NCBI GenBank assembly: GCA_913031575.1
Contig: CAJWEV010000011.1
Location: 1 to 51,012 of the forward strand
DNA length: 51,012 nt
Reading direction: 5' to 3'
Source: an uncultured Halieaceae bacterium
Lineage (GTDB): Bacteria > Pseudomonadota > Gammaproteobacteria > Pseudomonadales > Halieaceae
A program made the position numbers and the translations under genes. Below the pieces are notes generated by a model that was given only the letters and a program-made list of their open reading frames with translations, did no database searches and had not been told where the DNA came from. This document shows positions 16,834-27,327 of this stretch, piece after piece. The first letter of the stretch is position 1. Every line of letters begins with the position of its first letter.

Positions 16834-19131
16834 TTACTTAGCCTCATCCTCATCTGCATCATCAGACGCTTCTTCCAATGCCTCTTCCATATCCGCTGCA
16901 TCTTCGGTGGCTTCGTCGTCCGCTGCTTCATCAGTAGCATCTGAATCTGCCTCCGTGGCTTCGATCACTTCTCCAGTGACTGCTGCGTGATTAGCAACGT
17001 CTTCGGCCTCTTCAGCAGCATCATCTGCTGGCGTTTGATCAGCCGCCTCATCTTCCAGCAACTCTTTGATAGAGAGCTTAATACGACCGCGTTGATCAAC
17101 ATCGAGACACTTAACCGTGACCTCCTCCCCCTCGGTCAGATAATCGCTGACATTCTCGACCCGCTCCTTGGCAATTTGAGAAATGTGGAGCAAGCCATCC
17201 TTACCGGGTAATATTGTGATGAATGCACCGAAGTCAACGATTCGAGCGACCTTACCGGTATAAACCGCACCCACTTCAGCCTCAGCTGTAATGGCCATGA
17301 TCATGTCAACTGCCGCATCGCGGGCCGCCTGATTCTGACCAAAGACCTTCACTGTACCATCATCATTGATATCCACCGTCGCGCCTGAATCCTCAGTGAT
17401 CTGACGTATGGTCGCACCACCCTTACCAATAATGTCGCGGATCTTGTCCGAGTCTACTTTCAGGGTCAACATACTCGGTGCATTTTCGGATGTGATCTCG
17501 CGCGCAGACTCCAGTACCGCATTCATCTGGCCGAGGATGTGCAGACGAGCGTGCAATGCCTGCTCCAAGGCCACTTCCATGATCTGCTCGTTGATGCCCT
17601 CGATCTTGATATCCATTTGCAGCGCAGTGACACCGGCCGAGGTACCCGCAACCTTAAAGTCCATATCTCCCAGGTGATCCTCATCACCCAAAATATCGGT
17701 GAGAACCGAGAACTGATTGCCTTCCTTCACCAAACCCATCGCGATACCTGCTACCGGTGCCTTTAGAGGCACACCTGCCGCCATCATCGCGAGCGATCCG
17801 ACACAGACAGAAGCCATGGAGCTGGATCCGTTTGATTCCGTGATCTCAGATACAACACGGATCGTGTAAGGGAACTCTTCGTCGGTTGGCAATACCGCTG
17901 CCAGACCACGTCGCGCTAAACGGCCATGCCCAATTTCGCGACGACCAGTGGCGCCGATACGGCCCGCCTCGCCCACAGAATAGGGAGGAAAATTGTAATG
18001 CAACATGAAAGGATCACGTCGCTCGCCCTCAAGGGCGTCAATAATCTGAGCGTCGCGAGTTGAACCGAGGGTTACAGCGCCGATCGCCTGTGTCTCACCA
18101 CGCGTGAACAATGACGAACCGTGTGCATTTGGCAGCACATCAACCTCGCACGCGATCTGACGAACCGTACGGCCGTCACGACCATCGATGCGCGGCTCCC
18201 CAGCCAAAATACGTTGACGGACGATACGCTTTTCAAGCGACTTGAATTCGTCCTTGATGTCATCTGCAGAAGGACCGTTTTCAACGGCTAGTGCCTCGAC
18301 AACGGCATCTTTAATTTGACCTACGCGCTCGTATCGTGCTGCTTTTTCAATGATGCGGTATGCCTCACCGAGATCAGCACCTGCGGCTTCTTCAACCTGT
18401 GCTCGCAATGCCTCGTCAAACTCTGGCGCTGACCAATCCCAGCGTGGTTTGCCAGCTTCTTCCACCAGCTCGTCAATCGCCTTGATGACAGTTTGCATCT
18501 CTTGATGGGCGTATAGAACCGCACCTAACATCTGGTCTTCAGAAAGCTCTTTTGCCTCCGACTCAACCATAAGAACTGCATCGCGGGTACCCGCTACGAC
18601 CATATCCAACTTGCTCTCTTTGAGCGCAGCGTAGCCAGGGTTCAGCAAGTAGCCCTCTGCCTCGCTAAAGCCAACACGAGCACCGCCAATGGGGCCATTG
18701 AACGGGCAACCTGATATCGCTAGCGCCGCCGATGTACCAATCATGGCAGGGATGTCGGGGTCAGTATCGAAGTCAGCAGACATGACTGTGCAAACAACCT
18801 GCACCTCGTTCATAAATCCATCAGCGAAGAGCGGACGGATAGGCCGGTCGATAAGGCGCGAGGTCAAGGTTTCCTTTTCGCTAGGTCGCCCCTCGCGCTT
18901 AAAAAATCCACCAGGGATTTTGCCCACTGAATAGGCTTTCTCAATGTAGTGCACGGACAACGGGAAGAAATCTTGTCCGGGCTTTGCTTTCTGTTGAGCT
19001 ACCACTGTGCAAAGCACAGAGGTGGTGCCCATGGTCACCATCACGGCTCCCGAGGCTTGACGCGCGATGCGTCCTGTTTCCAGCGTGACCTCCTGGCCAC
19101 CGTACTGGAAAGTCTTAGTAACAACGTTCAC
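16834..19131 (-). CDS. pnp: polyribonucleotide nucleotidyltransferase (PNPase)
   Basis: PNPase degrades RNA from the 3' end with phosphate and works in the degradosome and with PcnB tails. The protein has 765 residues: two RNase PH domains ([27 protein letters not shown] in the first; [16 protein letters not shown] and [18 protein letters not shown] in the second), a KH domain ([12 protein letters not shown]) and an S1 domain ([18 protein letters not shown]). The C-terminus is longer than usual by about 60 residues and is very acidic, rich in Ala, Glu and Asp. It is the last gene of the metY-rimP operon. Confidence 0.97.
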   Translation of the reverse strand: MNVVTKTFQYGGQEVTLETGRIARQASGAVMVTMGTTSVLCTVVAQQKAKPGQDFFPLSVHYIEKAYSVGKIPGGFFKREGRPSEKETLTSRLIDRPIRPLFADGFMNEVQVVCTVMSADFDTDPDIPAMIGTSAALAISGCPFNGPIGGARVGFSEAEGYLLNPGYAALKESKLDMVVAGTRDAVLMVESEAKELSEDQMLGAVLYAHQEMQTVIKAIDELVEEAGKPRWDWSAPEFDEALRAQVEEAAGADLGEAYRIIEKAARYERVGQIKDAVVEALAVENGPSADDIKDEFKSLEKRIVRQRILAGEPRIDGRDGRTVRQIACEVDVLPNAHGSSLFTRGETQAIGAVTLGSTRDAQIIDALEGERRDPFMLHYNFPPYSVGEAGRIGATGRREIGHGRLARRGLAAVLPTDEEFPYTIRVVSEITESNGSSSMASVCVGSLAMMAAGVPLKAPVAGIAMGLVKEGNQFSVLTDILGDEDHLGDMDFKVAGTSAGVTALQMDIKIEGINEQIMEVALEQALHARLHILGQMNAVLESAREITSENAPSMLTLKVDSDKIRDIIGKGGATIRQITEDSGATVDINDDGTVKVFGQNQAARDAAVDMIMAITAEAEVGAVYTGKVARIVDFGAFITILPGKDGLLHISQIAKERVENVSDYLTEGEEVTVKCLDVDQRGRIKLSIKELLEDEAADQTPADDAAEEAEDVANHAAVTGEVIEATEADSDATDEAADDEATEDAADMEEALEEASDDADEDEAK

Positions 19132-19153
19132 TTAACTATCTCCAAAATAAATT

Positions 19154-19172
19154 GGCCGGCATAAAGCCGGCC
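19154..19172 (-). promoter_or_regulatory. hairpin between rpsO and pnp
   Basis: GGCCGGC and GCCGGCC pair perfectly across a five-base loop, followed on the minus strand by AATTTATTTT. It matches the position of the E. coli rpsO terminator that sits ahead of the RNase III-processed pnp leader. It may terminate partly or serve as a processing site. Confidence 0.6.
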
Positions 19173-19183
19173 TTGAGTCGTTT

Positions 19184-19453
19184 TTATCGGCGCAAGCCCA
19201 GACGCTTAATCAGTGTTGAGTAACGAGACGTGTCCTTGCGCTTCAAGTAATCCAACAGTTTACGGCGCTGGTTGACCATGCGAATGAGACCACGACGTGA
19301 ATGGTGATCCTGTGCATGCTCTTTAAAGTGCTGCTGTAGCTGCTCAATATTTGCGGTCAACAAAGCGACCTGAACTTCGGGTGATCCTGTATCACCGTCA
19401 GACTGCTTGTATTCGTCCACAATTTGAGCCTTGCGTGCTGCATCTAGTGCCAT
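19184..19453 (-). CDS. rpsO: 30S ribosomal protein S15
   Basis: S15 binds 16S rRNA early in small-subunit assembly. The protein has the standard 89 residues, with [43 protein letters not shown] and the C-terminal LIKRLGLRR, all family hallmarks. GGAG lies before the ATG. It is between truB and pnp, as in most gammaproteobacteria. Confidence 0.98.
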   Translation of the reverse strand: MALDAARKAQIVDEYKQSDGDTGSPEVQVALLTANIEQLQQHFKEHAQDHHSRRGLIRMVNQRRKLLDYLKRKDTSRYSTLIKRLGLRR

Positions 19454-19498
19454 GATATGTCTCCAACCTGCGTTAGTCTTAGCCCACCCGTGCAGGTT
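19454..19498 (-). promoter_or_regulatory. possible S15 autoregulatory leader
   Basis: On the minus strand AACCTGC (19492-19498) is complementary to GCAGGTT (19465-19471), and the second arm ends next to the GGAG ribosome site of rpsO. Ribosomal protein S15 is known to repress its own mRNA through leader structures, so this stem is a candidate operator. I cannot fold alternatives here. Confidence 0.35.
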
Positions 19499-19522
19499 TA
19501 CAGGGGGGTTAATCGATGACCG

Positions 19523-20443
19523 CTATACAAACAGTCGTTTCGGAGCGACTCGGCCGTCCTCCAGTATCACACCGATACCTAAAAATGACCCACCCGCTTC
19601 AGCGATGCGCACCATACCACTAAGTGGCGCATTTCGCACTAGGACTGGTTGTCCTTGTTTTAGGTAGAAAGCCTCAGAATTACTGAGTTCGACCCTATCT
19701 AGATGCCCCACAGCGATCTCGGGATCAATTAGAAACTGGTCAAGTGCATTCGGCCCTTCCTTTTCAGCCACACCCACCAACGTCTCCAGACGGATCGATT
19801 GGCTGAGATCAAAAGGACCCGTCGCCGTTCTTCGAAGAGCGCTCATATGACCCGGCAGTCCCAATGCATCCGCTACGTCCTCTGACAGAGTTCGTATATA
19901 GGTCCCCTTACCACAGGATACTCGAATATCCGATTTTGCAACGGAACCCGGTACAAACGAGATCATTTCAATCGAATGAACTGCAATCCGACGTGTTTTT
20001 CTGTCAACTTCTTTGCCCTGTCTCGCCAACTTATAGAGTGGTTGACCATCAACTTTCAGTGCTGAATGCATCGGGGGTTTTTGATCAAACTCGCCAATAA
20101 AGGAAACAAGCGCGGCCGTTACCTGATCGGCTGTCAGAAACTCAGCAGTCTTCTCTGCAAGGATCTCGCCTTCACTATCACCAGTAGTCGTTTTGATGCC
20201 AAAACTGACCGTCGCTTCATACGCCTTATCGGAGTCGAGTAAGAACTGTGAGAGCTTTGTTGCCTCGCCCAGACAAATGGGCAGCACACCAGTCGCCAAA
20301 GGATCCAGATTGCCGGTATGACCTACCTTAGCTGCATTAAACAGGTGACGGACACGCTGAAGTGCTTGATTTGATGAGGGACCGATGGGCTTATCGAGAA
20401 CGAGAATACCTGTGATCGCTCGCCCTCTCCGCCGGCGCGCCAT
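19523..20443 (-). CDS. truB: tRNA pseudouridine(55) synthase
   Basis: TruB makes pseudouridine 55 in the T-loop of most tRNAs. The protein has 306 residues. GILVLDKPIGPSSNQALQRV is followed by KVGHTGNLDPLATGVLPICLGEATK, which carries the catalytic Asp, and SCGKGTYIRTL. In many homologues the catalytic motif reads HTGSLDPLA; here it is HTGNLDPLA, a common variant. It follows rbfA by one base. Confidence 0.97.
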   Translation of the reverse strand: MARRRRGRAITGILVLDKPIGPSSNQALQRVRHLFNAAKVGHTGNLDPLATGVLPICLGEATKLSQFLLDSDKAYEATVSFGIKTTTGDSEGEILAEKTAEFLTADQVTAALVSFIGEFDQKPPMHSALKVDGQPLYKLARQGKEVDRKTRRIAVHSIEMISFVPGSVAKSDIRVSCGKGTYIRTLSEDVADALGLPGHMSALRRTATGPFDLSQSIRLETLVGVAEKEGPNALDQFLIDPEIAVGHLDRVELSNSEAFYLKQGQPVLVRNAPLSGMVRIAEAGGSFLGIGVILEDGRVAPKRLFV

Positions 20444-20444
20444 A

Positions 20445-20840
20445 TCAGGTTTCGTCTACGCGAGAGGAATCTCGCTTTTGATTGTCCGATGCTCGAGCCT
20501 TACCCAATAGCGCTTCCATATGACGACCACGACCGACGCTTTCATCGAATTTAAATGTCAGTTTTGGGACGGTTCTCAAGGTCGATTCACGGGCGATTTC
20601 GCTACGCATAAAACCAGCAGCTTTATCAAGCACCCTGGTCACCTCTTTTGCCGATTTAGCGTCCTCTAGACCTAATTTTGTGAAATAGACCTTCGCGTAA
20701 CGCAAATCTCGACTAACCTCGATCGCGGTGATACTGACAAATTCGGTCCTCGGATCGCGAACACTCTGTAGCAAAAGCTTTGCTAGCTCTTGCTGCAGAA
20801 AGTCAGCGACTCTCTCAGTTCGACTGAACTCCTTACCCAA
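20445..20840 (-). CDS. rbfA: ribosome-binding factor A
   Basis: RbfA is a KH-like factor for late 30S maturation and cold adaptation. The 131-residue protein starts with FSRTERVADFLQQELAKLLLQSVRDPR and has LTFKFDESVGRGRHMEALL near the end, both typical. The start is TTG at 20840, with AGGTAAAACG upstream. It lies between infB and truB in the standard order. Confidence 0.95.
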   Translation of the reverse strand: MGKEFSRTERVADFLQQELAKLLLQSVRDPRTEFVSITAIEVSRDLRYAKVYFTKLGLEDAKSAKEVTRVLDKAAGFMRSEIARESTLRTVPKLTFKFDESVGRGRHMEALLGKARASDNQKRDSSRVDET

Positions 20841-20850
20841 AGCGTTTTAC

Positions 20851-23565
20851 CTACAGAGACCGGGCAACTTCGTTGACATCGTATACTTCGATGAGGTCGC
20901 CCACTTTTACGTCGGTGTAGTTCTTGACGCCGATGCCACACTCGGTTCCGCTCCGAACCTCGTTCGCATCGTCCTTGAAGCGACGTAGCGACTCGAGCTC
21001 TCCCTCGTAAATAACGATATTGTCTCGCAAAACGCGAATGGGCTTGGAGCGATAGACTGTCCCCTCTGTCACCATGCACCCAGCGATAAGACCAAACTTC
21101 GGCGAGCGGAAGACATCCCGTACCTCCGCGATACCAACAATCTCCTCGCGTAACTCTGGCGACAACATACCAGACAAGGCGGCCTTAACGTCGTCAATGA
21201 GATCGTAAATGACATTATAGTAACGAACCTCTACTCCCTCATTTTCAGCAAGACCACGCGCCTTAGCGTCGGCTCGTGTATTGAAGCCGAAGATAACCGC
21301 ATTACTAGTTATAGCAAGCGATATATCAGTCTCGGTGATCCCACCAACACCGCCAGCAACCACATTGACTTTAACCTCTTCATTGCCTAGATCAGACAAT
21401 GAAGACTGAAGTGCTTCAAGTGAACCCCGCACATCGGCCTTGATGACAATATTCAGCAACCGCACCTCACCAGCAGTCATCGTCTCAAACATGCTGTCTA
21501 GCTTGGCTGCTTGTTGACGAGCCAGCTTACTTGACCGCTGCTTCTCTTGCCGAAAATCCGCAATTTCGCGAGCGCGCTTTTCACTCTCAACGGCAACGAA
21601 GGGGTCACCCGCATCAGGCGTCCCATTAAGACCTAGAATCTCCACAGGGATGCTCGGACCGGCAACTGTCACAGGCTGTCCATTTTCATCCAGCATGGCT
21701 CTAACACGACCGTATTGTAATCCTGCAAGAATGATATCGCCCTGATTCAAGGCGCCTTGCTGTACCAATAGGGATGCTACAGGGCCGCGCCCTCGATCAA
21801 GCCGCGACTCAATCACTAGACCGCTGGCTGGAACGTCAGCCGGTGCTTTCAATTCCAGCAACTCCGACTGCAGCAAGAGCGCCTCAAGAAGGGTATCAAT
21901 ACCTTCACCCGTGTGCGCTGAGACCGGGATAAACTGAGTATCACCACCCCAATCCTCTGGAATCACCTCTTTTGCTGCCAACTCGTTTTTGACCCGGTCG
22001 GGATCAGCGCCCTCCTTATCCATCTTGTTAACTGCAACAACCAATGGCACCCCAGCTGCTCGCGCGTGCTGCACCGCTTCTTCTGTCTGCGGCATCACGC
22101 CATCGTCCGCAGCAACCACTAAAACAACGATGTCCGTGGACTTAGCGCCTCGTGCGCGCATAGCAGTAAAGGCTGCGTGACCAGGCGTGTCGAGGAAAGT
22201 GATCATGCCCATATCGGTCTTCACATGGTATGCACCGATATGCTGCGTTATGCCACCCGCCTCACCGACAGCGACACGTGAGCTTCGAATGCAGTCGAGC
22301 AATGATGTCTTACCGTGATCGACGTGGCCCATTACAGTCACTACAGGTGCACGAAGTTCAGGGGTGCCCTCTTGGCTTGCGAGAGATTCCTCCAACTGCT
22401 CCTCGAGCGCATCATCGCTCTTCAACTTGATGCGATGGCCTAGTTCCTCTACTACAAGACTTGCTGTGTCTTGATCAATCATTTGGTTAATAGTTGCCAT
22501 TACACCAAGCTTCATCAGCTCCTTAATCACTACACCCGCTTTCACCGCCATCTGCTGCGCAAGATCACCCACGCTGATATTTTCTGGCAACTCGACGTCG
22601 TAAATAATCTTCTCGGTAGGCTGCTCAAACGCATGCTGATTCGGCTCGTCACCAATGCGTCGTCGCTTACCGACACGTGCACGCCCCATCCCTGATTCAG
22701 CTGCTTCAATATCGCTTAGCGACAGGTTGTGGCCTCTCTGCTTTCCGCGACCACCCGACATGTTTGAGCGATCTAAACGCCCCCGGCTAGGCTTTCGCCG
22801 ATTATCATCCGAATCGCGCCCGTTATCTTTTGAAGGCGCCTCGTGTAAGCGCTTTGGCCTTTTTTCACTTTGTGTTGATGCCGCTTTTTCGGCAGCGGCC
22901 GTCTTCTGAGCTACCTCTTGCTCGGCCCTCTTCCGCTCCTCGTCCACTTTTCGCGCTGCGACCGCATCCTCCAACTTACGTTGACGGTCGTCTTCCTCGG
23001 CACGTCGTCGTTCAGCTGCACGCTGCCGAAGTACCTCGGGGTCCAAATTACGCAGGTCTTCCTCTGTCTCCGCGACGCCCTCAGTCAATGGCGCAACATC
23101 TTCTTGTGCATCCACGGTTTCGGCTGTCTTGGCAGCGTCGGTCGCTTGAGCAGCGGCTTCCAGTGTATCGATCTCCACCGCAGGTTTTGCAGAAGCCGCG
23201 GGCTCCGCAGCTATCTCTGCCGCAGGCACCACTCCTGGCACTTCAGGCTCGACAACTTCCTCCGCTTCGGGACGCTTAACGTAAGTCCGCTTCTTTCGAA
23301 CCTCAACATTCACCGTGCGCTTGCCGGAGCTGCCACCCGTTTTGAGGGTGCTTACCGACTTGCGCTTCAAGGTGATTTTTCTAGGCGCTGCTTCCTCGCT
23401 ACCGTGGCTTCGCTTCAAATGGGCAAGCAACGTGCGCTTGTCATCATCAGAGACAACCTCGTCCGCCTTGATATGGGGAAGGCCCGCATCCCTCATCTGC
23501 GAAAGCAGCTTATCGGAGTCTGTTCCCACGGTCTTTGCTAACTGCTCTACCGTTACTTCAGCCAT
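20851..23565 (-). CDS. infB: translation initiation factor IF-2
   Basis: IF-2 is the GTPase that places fMet-tRNA on the 30S subunit. The protein has 904 residues. The N-terminal fold [21 protein letters not shown] is followed by a long charged linker and a GTPase domain with GHVDHGKTS (G1), DTPGH (G3) and NKMDKE (G4). The C-terminal fMet-tRNA-binding domains carry [16 protein letters not shown] near the end. The operon starts with the initiator tRNA gene, linking the factor with its tRNA. Confidence 0.98.
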   Translation of the reverse strand: MAEVTVEQLAKTVGTDSDKLLSQMRDAGLPHIKADEVVSDDDKRTLLAHLKRSHGSEEAAPRKITLKRKSVSTLKTGGSSGKRTVNVEVRKKRTYVKRPEAEEVVEPEVPGVVPAAEIAAEPAASAKPAVEIDTLEAAAQATDAAKTAETVDAQEDVAPLTEGVAETEEDLRNLDPEVLRQRAAERRRAEEDDRQRKLEDAVAARKVDEERKRAEQEVAQKTAAAEKAASTQSEKRPKRLHEAPSKDNGRDSDDNRRKPSRGRLDRSNMSGGRGKQRGHNLSLSDIEAAESGMGRARVGKRRRIGDEPNQHAFEQPTEKIIYDVELPENISVGDLAQQMAVKAGVVIKELMKLGVMATINQMIDQDTASLVVEELGHRIKLKSDDALEEQLEESLASQEGTPELRAPVVTVMGHVDHGKTSLLDCIRSSRVAVGEAGGITQHIGAYHVKTDMGMITFLDTPGHAAFTAMRARGAKSTDIVVLVVAADDGVMPQTEEAVQHARAAGVPLVVAVNKMDKEGADPDRVKNELAAKEVIPEDWGGDTQFIPVSAHTGEGIDTLLEALLLQSELLELKAPADVPASGLVIESRLDRGRGPVASLLVQQGALNQGDIILAGLQYGRVRAMLDENGQPVTVAGPSIPVEILGLNGTPDAGDPFVAVESEKRAREIADFRQEKQRSSKLARQQAAKLDSMFETMTAGEVRLLNIVIKADVRGSLEALQSSLSDLGNEEVKVNVVAGGVGGITETDISLAITSNAVIFGFNTRADAKARGLAENEGVEVRYYNVIYDLIDDVKAALSGMLSPELREEIVGIAEVRDVFRSPKFGLIAGCMVTEGTVYRSKPIRVLRDNIVIYEGELESLRRFKDDANEVRSGTECGIGVKNYTDVKVGDLIEVYDVNEVARSL

Positions 23566-23608
23566 TTCGTTTCTCTCTAATTTCGCTGTTGTTCTTCTGT
23601 CGTCTCGC

Positions 23609-25120
23609 TTAATCCGCTACTGACGCAGACTCCCCCTCTTCCGCGAACCACGGCTCGCGAGCAGTCATGATGAGCTCCGCAGCCCACTCTTCAGTCATAC
23701 CTTCAATATCCATGAGTTCGTCCACGCTCTGCTCAGCGAGGTCCTCCATTGTGACAACGCTCATACTCGCCAGTACGTAGGCGAGTTGTTTATCCATACC
23801 CCGCATCCCAAGCAGGTCCTGCGCCGGTTCGCTGGAACCAAGTTCCGCTTCAGATGCAATTGCCATGGTCAGCAGCGCATCCTTGGCCCTTGCGCGAAGC
23901 TCCTCTGCAATGTCTTCGTCGAAGCCCTCGATACCAGCCATCTCTTCAAGCGGCACGTAAGCGACCTCCTCAACTGTGGTGAACCCCTCCTCAACCAATA
24001 CAGCAGAAACATCTTCATCGACGTCGAGAGCATTCATGAAGGTCTCCATGATCTCGCTGGCTTCGGCCTCCTGCCTCTCGATCGCCTCATCCGTGCTCAT
24101 GACATTGATGGTCCAGCCGGTCAGGTCTGATGCCAAACGCACGTTCTGCCCGCCCCGCCCAATAGCTTGCGCCAAATTGTCTTCAGCAACAGCAACCTCC
24201 ATTGTGTTGCTGTCCTCATCAACAACGATGGATTCAACTTCCGCGGGTGACATGGCATTGATCACCAACTGCGCAGGGTTGTCGTCCCAAAGAATGATGT
24301 CGACGCGCTCGGTATCGAGTTCGTTGGATACCGCTTGTACCCGCGAGCCTCGCATACCGACACAGGCACCCACGGGATCGATCCGCTGATCACCGGTTTT
24401 CACTGCGATCTTTGCTCGAGAACCAGGATCTCGCGCCGCCGATCGAATCTGAATCACACCTTCAGAGATCTCTGGTACTTCAATCTTGAAGAGCTCGATC
24501 AGCATCTCCTTGCAGGCACGCGAGAGAATTAACTGTGGCCCTCGCGACTCCTCATTGATTTCTAGGAGGATTGCCCGCACTCGGTCATTCATTCGGAATG
24601 TCTCTCGTCCGACCAGCTCAGAACGAGGCAGCAGACCCTCTGCGTTGTTACCCAAATCCAAAATAATGTTATCCCGAGTGACCTTCTTTACAGTGCCGGC
24701 CAAAAGCTCCCCCATCCGGTCCTTGTATTGATCCACAACTTGCGCGCGCTCGGCCTCACGAACACGCTGGACAATGACCTGCTTGGCAGTTTGAGCCGCA
24801 ATCCGACCGAAGCCAACATTCTCGACGACTTCTTCGTGCACATCACCCGGCCGAAGGTTTTCGTCAACTTCAATCGCCTCTTCAGTCGTGAACTGGGTAC
24901 CTAAGAGCGCAAGTTCCGTATCGGGTACGACCAACCACTTGCGCTTAGTTACGTAATCGCCGGACTCTCGATCGATTGTCACCTCGATATCAGACTCCTC
25001 GTCGTATCGCTTTTTCGTCGCAGTGGCGAGCGCCAGCTCGATGGCTTCAAAGATAATGTCTTCGGATACACCTTTCTCGTTAGAAACGGCTTCGGCGACC
25101 ATCAAAATTTCTTTGCTCAT
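23609..25120 (-). CDS. nusA: transcription termination/antitermination factor NusA
   Basis: NusA binds RNA polymerase and nascent RNA to modulate pausing, termination and antitermination. The protein has 503 residues: an N-terminal polymerase-binding domain ([18 protein letters not shown]), an S1 domain, two KH domains ([37 protein letters not shown]) and two C-terminal acidic repeats ([17 protein letters not shown] and [17 protein letters not shown]) of the gammaproteobacterial form. rimP ends three bases upstream. Confidence 0.98.
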   Translation of the reverse strand: MSKEILMVAEAVSNEKGVSEDIIFEAIELALATATKKRYDEESDIEVTIDRESGDYVTKRKWLVVPDTELALLGTQFTTEEAIEVDENLRPGDVHEEVVENVGFGRIAAQTAKQVIVQRVREAERAQVVDQYKDRMGELLAGTVKKVTRDNIILDLGNNAEGLLPRSELVGRETFRMNDRVRAILLEINEESRGPQLILSRACKEMLIELFKIEVPEISEGVIQIRSAARDPGSRAKIAVKTGDQRIDPVGACVGMRGSRVQAVSNELDTERVDIILWDDNPAQLVINAMSPAEVESIVVDEDSNTMEVAVAEDNLAQAIGRGGQNVRLASDLTGWTINVMSTDEAIERQEAEASEIMETFMNALDVDEDVSAVLVEEGFTTVEEVAYVPLEEMAGIEGFDEDIAEELRARAKDALLTMAIASEAELGSSEPAQDLLGMRGMDKQLAYVLASMSVVTMEDLAEQSVDELMDIEGMTEEWAAELIMTAREPWFAEEGESASVAD

Positions 25121-25123
25121 TCG

Positions 25124-25681
25124 CTATGTCTCACTCTTTTCATCGAGGACCGAATCGCCCTCTTTCAAACTCTCATTCATCCAGCCACCCATGGCTATCC
25201 GAGTGCGTTCAATCCACTCAGGTGTGGGTTCAACACGTGCTCTTTCGACGCTGCTGAACGGCAGCAAGTACTCGTGTTTGTCGACGCGCACCACAATGTC
25301 GTCATCATCGAATCCAAAAAACCAACCTCGGAATTTCCGACGACCCTCGAAAGGGAATCGAAGCTTCACTTCGATCGGTTGTTCCTGGTAAACCGCAAAC
25401 TGCTCCTTTTTGAATAGCAAGCGATCGATTCCAGGTGAGGAAACCTCCAAAGTATATTCACCCACGAAGGGGTCTTCGACGTCCAAAATACCGCTGATGT
25501 GCCTACTAACCGACGCACAATCATCGACTGTGACACCATCGCCTTTGTCGATATATACGCGCAATGTCGGCCGACGGTTGGGGCTCAATAGCTCCAATCC
25601 CCACAGCTCATACCCCAACATACCAACTGTCGGTTCGAGCATGGTGAGCAGCTGGCTCTCTTTACCACCCATCGTATTCAT
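25124..25681 (-). CDS. rimP: ribosome maturation factor RimP
   Basis: RimP acts in 30S maturation. The protein has 185 residues from the ATG at 25681, chosen because GAGG lies seven bases upstream; an upstream TTG is less likely. It has GYELWGLEL, RPTLRVYIDKGDGVTVDDCASVSR and YTLEVSSPGIDRLLF, the usual RimP motifs. The C-terminus has about 30 extra residues. It is the first protein gene after the initiator tRNA gene. Confidence 0.95.
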   Translation of the reverse strand: MNTMGGKESQLLTMLEPTVGMLGYELWGLELLSPNRRPTLRVYIDKGDGVTVDDCASVSRHISGILDVEDPFVGEYTLEVSSPGIDRLLFKKEQFAVYQEQPIEVKLRFPFEGRRKFRGWFFGFDDDDIVVRVDKHEYLLPFSSVERARVEPTPEWIERTRIAMGGWMNESLKEGDSVLDEKSET

Positions 25682-25705
25682 CGCCGTCCTCGGCAAATTT
25701 CAGGC

Positions 25706-25732
25706 ACAAAAAAGGCCCGAACAAGGGGCCTC
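25706..25732 (-). terminator. terminator/attenuator between metY and rimP
   Basis: On the minus strand AGGCCC pairs with GGGCCT across a seven-base loop and is followed by six Ts. It lies 28 bases after the tRNA gene and about 25 before rimP, so much transcription may stop after the tRNA, with read-through into the operon. Confidence 0.75.
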
Positions 25733-25760
25733 AAATGCAGCGCCAACAAACGCGCTATGT

Positions 25761-25837
<77 letters not shown>

Positions 25838-26078
25838 TCAAGTCTTACCAATGCCCCTTGCATCGACGCCTGTATCGTCGAAGGCACTAACACGAAACTC
25901 TGAGTCTGTAACCGAGGGTCCCGCAACTGAGGGGCGAGAGTCTAGGGAGTCAGGGGTGCCGCGTCAAGGGAGAAACGCACAAAAAAGGGGCGTCTATGAG
26001 AAACCTTAGGGCCTGGAAAACAAAGAGACGCGTGGCTTTATGACGCCAAGATATCGAGCGCTTCCGACACAGACTTGG
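25838..26078. other. 241-base gap at the boundary of the accessory block
   Basis: The gap lies between the initiator tRNA gene and the P1 peptidase gene. It should hold the metY operon promoter, but I see no clear -35/-10 pair. A small inverted repeat, TCGACG at 25863 and CGTCGA at 25876, is present. No integrase, direct repeat of the tRNA end or other attachment sign was found. Confidence 0.4.
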
Positions 26079-27086
26079 CTAGCACGTCTCAGTTATTTGC
26101 CAGTCGCAGGAGGCAACGAGACCACTCACTGATTTAGCGGAGCGGACCGCATCGACAATAGCTAGTTCCAGCGCCCTCGCTGCGGCGATGCCAATGCTGT
26201 TCAGCGATGCATCGGCGTCAGCTATCATTTCAACCTCAGACCCCGGCATTGAGACAGCAAAAACCGTGTCGCCGTCAAAATGTGTATGAACGGGTCGGAT
26301 CGCCCGTGCCATCCCGTCATGTGCCATCTCGGCTATTTTTTTTAGCTGAGCTTTACTTAGGTTAGCGTCGGTCGCGATCAGACCCAATGTGGTGTTGGTA
26401 CCCGCAACCGGCGCAGTTGCAGCCTTCCCGAGCGCTACATCAACAGCTGATTCATAGTATCCAATATCTCTTGCTCGGATCCCCGCTACTACGGTATTGC
26501 TGGCTGAATCGACGACCTCACCCATCGCATTGACAGCCACAAGTGCCGAGACAGTAAAACCATTGTCCAGACGAATGAGCGCACTACCTAAGCCTCCCTT
26601 TGTCATCTTTGACGGACCTAACAGCTTGCCAACTGTTGCGCCCGTCCCTGCACCAATATTGCCGGACGAAATGGGCGCATCTTTTGCGTCTTGAGCCGCC
26701 TTGTAACCCCAGTCGATACCAGGCCTCACCTTGGGTGAACCTAGATTCAAGTCAAACAAAACGGCCGCCGGCACTATGGGAACAACCGTATCTTCCAAAA
26801 CGGGCAACCCAACCCCCTCCTCTTCGAGCGCTGCCATAACACCCGACGCCGCATCTAGGCCGAAGGCGCTACCCCCAGTCAGCACAATGGCGTGAATCTT
26901 CTCAACCAAGTTACCGGGCTCCAGTAGATCAGTTTCTCGTGTTCCCGGCGCCGCTCCCTGAATAGAAACAGCGGCTCTTGCCCCCTCTCCGGCAAATCGA
27001 ACCACGGTGACACCTGTCAGATTCAACTCATCTGTAACATGCCCAGCGGTAATTCCAGCAATAGCAGTAAGACTCGCGTTCTCCAT
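26079..27086 (-). CDS. P1 (DmpA/BapA-type) N-terminal-nucleophile aminopeptidase
   Basis: Members of the P1 family cut themselves into two chains and release N-terminal D- or beta-amino acids or act on small peptides and amides. The protein has 335 residues from the ATG at 27086. Motifs are TGGSAFGLDAASGVM near residue 85, SGNIGAGTGATVGK in the middle, and GTNTTLGLIATDANLSK near residue 250, where self-cleavage would expose a Thr. An in-frame extension to 27158 adds a hydrophobic segment that could be a membrane anchor; AAGGTG before 27086 favours the short form. It is divergent from the FAD-GcvT gene. A link to betaine breakdown is not shown. Confidence 0.8.
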   Translation of the reverse strand: MENASLTAIAGITAGHVTDELNLTGVTVVRFAGEGARAAVSIQGAAPGTRETDLLEPGNLVEKIHAIVLTGGSAFGLDAASGVMAALEEEGVGLPVLEDTVVPIVPAAVLFDLNLGSPKVRPGIDWGYKAAQDAKDAPISSGNIGAGTGATVGKLLGPSKMTKGGLGSALIRLDNGFTVSALVAVNAMGEVVDSASNTVVAGIRARDIGYYESAVDVALGKAATAPVAGTNTTLGLIATDANLSKAQLKKIAEMAHDGMARAIRPVHTHFDGDTVFAVSMPGSEVEMIADADASLNSIGIAAARALELAIVDAVRSAKSVSGLVASCDWQITETC

Positions 27087-27205
27087 CAGTAAGGAAGGCA
27101 CCTTTAATCCCAAAAAAGCCACACAAACAGTCATAAAGACCACCAAAAATCCCGCCAAAAGGCAACGGATTTTGCGTCTATAACTATGAGGCTAACACGT
27201 GAGGG

Positions 27206-27220
27206 TTAATCGTCGATTAA
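27206..27220. promoter_or_regulatory. perfect 15-base palindrome, operator candidate
   Basis: TTAATCGTCGATTAA is a perfect palindrome with a single central base. A further half-site TTAATCG is at 27239-27245, 33 bases from the first, about three helical turns. It lies in the divergent gap between the P1 peptidase and the FAD-GcvT gene, so it is a candidate binding site for a dimeric regulator of one or both. Confidence 0.45.
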
Positions 27221-27300
27221 TGCATCAAAAAGTATCGCTTAATCGGGGTCAAATCTATTTCGTTCGAGGCGTACAAGGCATACACTCCGCGCGTGTCGAT

Positions 27301-27309
27301 AAGAATAAT
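27301..27309 (+). promoter_or_regulatory. AANAANAA (ARN)3 motif beside ribosome site
   Basis: AAGAATAAT is three ARN triplets and contains AANAANAA. It ends 18 bases before the ATG at 27328, and the ribosome site AGGAGAG follows six bases after it. In Pseudomonas such motifs at this place are Hfq/Crc repression sites. One match of this kind can occur by chance. Confidence 0.35.
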
Positions 27310-27327
27310 TTGCTAGGAGAGACATTC

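Noticed and set aside
22230-23541. Several plus-strand open frames inside infB
   Set aside because: They are shadows of the IF-2 gene, with no motif, ribosome site or conservation logic of their own.
25838-26078. Attachment site or integrase remnant next to metY
   Set aside because: No direct repeat of the tRNA 3' end and no integrase-like reading frame was found in the block.
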